Assembly (NCBI RefSeq): GCF_000787775.1
Contig: NZ_BBPM01000055.1
Location: 1-47,914, forward strand
Direction: 5' to 3'
Source: Streptacidiphilus carbonis
Lineage (GTDB): Bacteria; Actinomycetota; Actinomycetes; Streptomycetales; Streptomycetaceae
Length of the DNA: 47,914 nucleotides
Shown piece after piece: positions 41,885 through 47,914 of this stretch. Position 1 is the stretch's first letter, and each line of letters starts with the position of its first letter. The notes beneath the pieces are model-generated. The model had not been told where the DNA came from and did not search any database. It saw only the letters and a program-made list of their open reading frames with translations. Made by a program: the position numbers and the translations under genes.

Positions 41885-42469
41885 GTGAGCACGAGCGAGG
41901 AGTACACGGGACCGTGGCTCGTGGTGGGCCTCGGCAACCCCGGCCCGGAGTACGCGGGCAACCGCCACAACATCGGCGCGATGGTGGTGGACCTTCTCGC
42001 CTCGCGGATCGGCGCGAAGTTCAAGGCGCACAAGAGCCGCAACCAGGTGGTCGAGGGCCGGCTGGCCGGGCAGCGGGTGGTGCTGGCCAAGCCGAACTCG
42101 TACATGAACGTGTCCGGCGGCCCGGTGACGGCGTTGCGCGATTTCTACAAGACGCCGCTGGACCGGATCGTGGTGGTCCACGACGAGCTGGACATCGACT
42201 ACGCGACGCTGCGGCTGAAGCTGGGCGGCGGCGACAACGGCCACAACGGGCTGAAGTCGCTGACCAGGTCGATGGGCCCGGACTACTACCGGATCCGGGC
42301 CGGGATCGGCCGCCCGCCGGGCCGCATGGAGGTCGCCGACTTCGTCCTCAAGGACTTCTCCTCCGGCGAGCGCAAGGAGCTGGACTGGTTCGTCGACCGT
42401 ACGGCCGACGCGGTGGAAGCGCTGATCTCCGAGGGCCTTGAGCGGGCGCAGGGGACGTACAACTCCTGA
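41885..42469 (+). CDS. pth: Peptidyl-tRNA hydrolase
   Basis: Releases tRNA from stalled peptidyl-tRNA. 194 residues from GTG 41885, AAGGAG upstream. [21 protein letters not shown] contains the catalytic His in [23 protein letters not shown] and [13 protein letters not shown] are the other signature blocks. Active-site His, Asn and Asp all present. Neighbour of rplY as in many actinobacteria. Confidence 0.96.
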   Translation: MSTSEEYTGPWLVVGLGNPGPEYAGNRHNIGAMVVDLLASRIGAKFKAHKSRNQVVEGRLAGQRVVLAKPNSYMNVSGGPVTALRDFYKTPLDRIVVVHDELDIDYATLRLKLGGGDNGHNGLKSLTRSMGPDYYRIRAGIGRPPGRMEVADFVLKDFSSGERKELDWFVDRTADAVEALISEGLERAQGTYNS

Positions 42470-42749
42470 CGCGGTCGGCCGGCAGGGCTATCGAATTGTT
42501 ATGCGGCGGATGTTTGGCCGCTTTGCGGTGCTTGGTGGGTTTTGCCCCGTCAAAACCCCTGGTGGGCCTCCGTGTTGCCGGGTTTGGAGTGAATTGACAA
42601 GACTCCCTGGCGAAAAGACGATGTGTGGTGCTCATGGGGGAGGCGTGCATGGCATCGCCACATTTCCCGGCTCGACGCCCGTTGCGCGGGTGGCGCTGGT
42701 GAGCCCATGTGGCTGCAACCGCTCTGGTTTTGTCCAGTTAGGGGAAGAC
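42470..42749 (+). promoter_or_regulatory. 280-bp region with promoter and hairpin before the LAXTG gene
   Basis: No gene. It holds a perfect hairpin GGGTTTTG-CCCCGT-CAAAACCC (42537-42558), which may end pth transcription, and TTGACA (42594-42599), 17 bases, GACGAT (42617-42622), a good promoter for the next gene with a leader of about 120 bases. Locally less GC-rich than the rest. Confidence 0.5.
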
Positions 42750-43487
42750 GTGTCCATATCCCGCCGCACTGCCTTCGCAGTGCGTTCTCTCGGTGTTGCC
42801 TCCGCTGCTGGCGCTCTCGCGCTCGGCGTTGCAGGTAGCGCCTTCGCGTGCAACATCGCGGACTTCAAGGCCACCGTGAAGTGTGCGAGCACTGATGGCA
42901 CCGCCACCGTCACGGTCACCGACTCGGACGGCAGCTATGCGCTGCTGACCCTGCAGAAGGACGGCAAGGACGTCGTCCCGCCGGTGACCCAGGGCATCAA
43001 GGGCGGTCAGGACCACGCGCAGAAGGCCGTCTTCACCGGCCTGCCCTGGAAGGACGTCAGCAGCTACTCGGTGCATGTCGTGGTCAGCGGCCAGCTCGAC
43101 CAGACCCTGAACTTCCCGGCCGGCAAGGGCGATTGCGGAACGAAGACCCCGCCGCCGCCGAGCCAGTCGGCCAGTGCCTCGGCGTCGGCTTCCGCCAGTG
43201 CCTCGGCTTCGGCCAGTGCGTCCGCCTCGGCTTCCGCGTCCTCCTCCGCGCCGGTCGTGGTCGTGCCCTCGTCCTCGGCCTCCCCGTCCAGCAGTGTCGA
43301 GGCCACGACCTCGCCGTCCCCGTCCGGCACCGTCGAGGCGGCTGCCTCGCCCAGTGGCTCCGTGCTGGCCAGCACCGGTGGCGGTAGCGACACCGGGCTG
43401 TTCGCCGGGATCGGTGCTGTGCTGATCGCCGCCGGTGGCGCCACGGTGTTCTTCCTGCGTCGTCGGGCCGCGGGCAGCCACGCCTGA
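42750..43487 (+). CDS. LAXTG-anchored cell-wall surface protein
   Basis: 245 residues from GTG 42750 (GGGGAAG upstream). Signal peptide about 1-33 (cut near AFA-C). A small folded domain with two Cys pairs possible (CNIADFKATVKCAS, GDCG). Then a Ser/Ala repeat (SASASASA..., about 140-165) and Ser/Pro stalk. The sortase motif LASTG (206-210) is followed by a membrane helix (216-236) and basic tail RRR. LAXTG is the motif used by class E sortases in streptomycetes. Function of the head domain is unknown. Confidence 0.88.
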   Translation: MSISRRTAFAVRSLGVASAAGALALGVAGSAFACNIADFKATVKCASTDGTATVTVTDSDGSYALLTLQKDGKDVVPPVTQGIKGGQDHAQKAVFTGLPWKDVSSYSVHVVVSGQLDQTLNFPAGKGDCGTKTPPPPSQSASASASASASASASASASASASASSSAPVVVVPSSSASPSSSVEATTSPSPSGTVEAAASPSGSVLASTGGGSDTGLFAGIGAVLIAAGGATVFFLRRRAAGSHA

Positions 43488-43503
43488 CAGTCGGTCACAA
43501 CGT

Positions 43504-43537
43504 GAGGCCCGCACCGCCGGAAGGCGGTACGGGCCTC
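43504..43537. terminator. Bidirectional hairpin terminator
   Basis: GAGGCCCG-c-ACCGCC-GGAA-GGCGGT-a-CGGGCCTC, a 14-bp stem with one mismatch and a stable GGAA loop, between two convergent genes (LAXTG protein and ppc). Confidence 0.8.
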
Positions 43538-43563
43538 GTTCGTTCAAGGGTGGTGACGCCGGG

Positions 43564-46317
<2,754 letters not shown>

Positions 46318-46474
46318 GCTGGTGCTCCCTGGTGCGGGTGGGTGGTACCGGTGGGTGGTGACCGGTGGGTGGCGGTCTCCCGGACGGCGCTGTCCGACGC
46401 GACCAGCATAGGTGTGCGGGTGCCCCGGGCAGAGGTGGCGGCCGTATGCCGGACACAGCGGGCCGGACGCCGCA

Positions 46475-46480
46475 TAGGCT
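46475..46480 (+). promoter_or_regulatory. -10 box of a leaderless promoter for the sensor kinase
   Basis: TAGGCT fits TANNNT and ends 6 bases before the ATG at 46487. No ribosome site upstream. The promoter is divergent from ppc. Confidence 0.55.
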
Positions 46481-46486
46481 GGCCCC

Positions 46487-47833
46487 ATGAGCATGGCGAC
46501 GCCCGGTGTGGGCGTGACGGGGATGCGGACCGGGTGGTGGACGGGGTTCTGGGCGCGGCGCCGCAGTATGTGGTTCGACCTGGGGGTCATGGCGCTGGCC
46601 GCGGCCGAGTGCGCTGCCAGTGCGGCGAGTTTTGCGACGAAACAGGGGGTGGGGCTGCTCGGTTCGGTGCTGCTGGGCGTGTTCGGGGCGCTGGCGGCGG
46701 GCACGTTGTTGTTCCGGCGGCGCTGGCCGCTGCTGCCGGTGCTCGCGGCGCTGGCGACGATTCCGCTGTCGGCCGGCTATCTGCTGCTGATGGTGGGTCT
46801 GTACACGCTGGGCGCGTACAACACCGAGGGGGTGGCCAGGAAGTTCTCCGAGCGGCGGGCGATGTCGCTGCTGTGCGCGGTGGCGATCGCGGAGACCACG
46901 GTGGTGTCGGCGCTGACCATCGGCACCCAGCAGGCGGACGCGATCCGGCGCGGGGTGCCGAGCTACGCGCTGGTGATCATCTCGGTGCTGGTGGCGGTGG
47001 GGATCACCGTGGCGCCGACCATGCTGGGCCTGTACATCGGGGCGCGGCGGCGGCTGTGGGAGACGCTGCACGAGCGCGCCGAGGGCCTGGAGACGGAGCT
47101 GGCGCTGCTGGCCGAGCAGGCCATCGAGCGGGCCCGCCGGGCGCGGATGGAGGAGCGCACCCGGATCGCCCGGGAGATGCACGACGTGGTGGCGCACCGG
47201 GTGAGCCTGCTGGTGGTGCACGCCGGCGCGTTGGAGCGGGTGGTGCACAAGGACGCGGGCAGGGCGGCGGAGAGCGCCAAGCTGATGGGCGACATCGGCC
47301 GGCAGGCCCTGGACGAGCTGCGGCAGATCCTGGGGGTGCTGCGGACCGTGGAGACCGACGCGGTCAGCGGCGACGTCGCCGCGGCGGTGCTGGCGGTGCC
47401 GTCCTCGGAGGGTCCGGGGCTGGGCGATGTGCCGCGGCTGGTGGACGAGTCCAGGGCGGCGGGGCTGCGGGTGCGGCTGACGGTCGGCGGGGCGCGGCGC
47501 GCGCTGAGCGAGGAGACCGAGCGGACGGCGTACCGGGTGGTGCAGGAGGCGCTGACCAATGTGCTGAAGCACGCTCCGGGGGCCGATGCGGAGGTGGTGC
47601 TCGCGTATGTCCCGGGCGGGGTGGCGCTGGCGGTGTCCAACAGCTGCCCGGGCAAGGGGGAGGGCGGCGGCCCGGAGGCGACCGGGCGGGGTCTGCCCAG
47701 CGGCGGGAACGGCCTGATCGGCATGCGTGAGCGGGTCACCGCGCTGGGCGGCAGCTTCGCGGCCGAGCCGACCGGCGAGGGCGGCTTCCGGGTGGAGTGC
47801 CGGCTGACGGCGGTGGGGACCGCGGCGCGGTAG
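46487..47833 (+). CDS. Sensor histidine kinase, NarL/HisKA_3 type
   Basis: 448 residues. Membrane part (about 25-190) with several helices, then a coiled coil ([25 protein letters not shown] split by the HisKA_3 start). The phospho-accepting His232 lies in [19 protein letters not shown]. ATPase part: [16 protein letters not shown] (N box) and [12 protein letters not shown] (G box). HisKA_3 kinases pair with NarL/LuxR-type regulators; the partner is expected just past the right edge. Signal not visible; no extracellular domain of size. Confidence 0.9.
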   Translation: MSMATPGVGVTGMRTGWWTGFWARRRSMWFDLGVMALAAAECAASAASFATKQGVGLLGSVLLGVFGALAAGTLLFRRRWPLLPVLAALATIPLSAGYLLLMVGLYTLGAYNTEGVARKFSERRAMSLLCAVAIAETTVVSALTIGTQQADAIRRGVPSYALVIISVLVAVGITVAPTMLGLYIGARRRLWETLHERAEGLETELALLAEQAIERARRARMEERTRIAREMHDVVAHRVSLLVVHAGALERVVHKDAGRAAESAKLMGDIGRQALDELRQILGVLRTVETDAVSGDVAAAVLAVPSSEGPGLGDVPRLVDESRAAGLRVRLTVGGARRALSEETERTAYRVVQEALTNVLKHAPGADAEVVLAYVPGGVALAVSNSCPGKGEGGGPEATGRGLPSGGNGLIGMRERVTALGGSFAAEPTGEGGFRVECRLTAVGTAAR

Positions 47834-47914
47834 CGGCTGCGCCTGGGCTTCGGCGTGGTCGGGGTTTCGGCGGGCGGTGGGGCTTCGGCGGCCGGGTTGG
47901 GGCCGGGGGTTGTG

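Noticed and set aside
43166-43250. Repeat array, possibly CRISPR or satellite
   Set aside because: It is the Ser-Ala codon repeat of the LAXTG protein, in frame and without spacers.

Overview
The window is very GC-rich. Its gene content and order are those of a streptomycete-type actinobacterium (Streptomyces, Kitasatospora or Streptacidiphilus; the sequence alone does not settle which). Markers are the chromosomal block metG-tatD-rpfB-ksgA-ispE followed later by an ABC-F gene, leaderless TANNNT promoters, an LAXTG cell-wall protein, galTEK, glmU-prs-rplY-pth and a 917-residue PEP carboxylase. There is no insertion sequence, integrase or CRISPR array. Accessory genes sit as islands between housekeeping genes.

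Layout. 1-6616: the N-terminal part of a Ser/Thr kinase running off the left edge, then metG, tatD, a strikingly short rpfB preceded by a duplicated 78-bp leader, ksgA and ispE. 6654-11158: a conflict island with a SUKH-4-like gene, a two-gene WXG-type carrier plus NucA/NucB nuclease toxin, two candidate immunity genes (one SMI1/KNR4), and a VapBC-type RHH/PIN pair. 11261-14549: an MHS-type transporter and an ABC-F ATPase. 14704-18283: a type VII secretion accessory locus (small T/S-rich protein, WXG plus Gly-rich protein, mycosin) without any Ecc core gene. 18724-21933: a decayed AbiEi-like gene, an unknown gene, and a WXG-like plus DUF1023 hydrolase pair. 21999-28170: tRNA-Thr, a P-loop kinase, and the galTEK operon between two unusual LuxR-type regulators. 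28187-33221: a rhomboid-like protein with an MprF-like aminoacyl-lipid synthase, a secreted SGNH hydrolase and a secreted GH8 enzyme under a CsnR-box-like palindrome. 33336-36890: MarR with a methyltransferase and a frameshifted VOC gene, then TetR with a fatty-acid desaturase; both regulators have strong palindromes in the expected place. 37183-47833: an HTH protein with a possible homing-endonuclease-like part beside tRNA-Gln, glmU, prs, rplY with an attenuator-like leader, pth, an LAXTG surface protein, ppc and a sensor kinase.

The most interesting points are: (1) an RpfB lacking its DUF348/G5 stalk, directly behind a duplicated leader; (2) the two-polypeptide T7SS nuclease toxin with its immunity genes; (3) two orphan LuxR regulators flanking gal, one missing all three receiver switch residues and the other carrying about 100 disordered residues inside its receiver; (4) a terminator-like hairpin in the long leader of the L25 gene; (5) several clear regulator-operator pairs readable from palindromes. 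No wholly unknown multi-gene system could be demonstrated from sequence alone.
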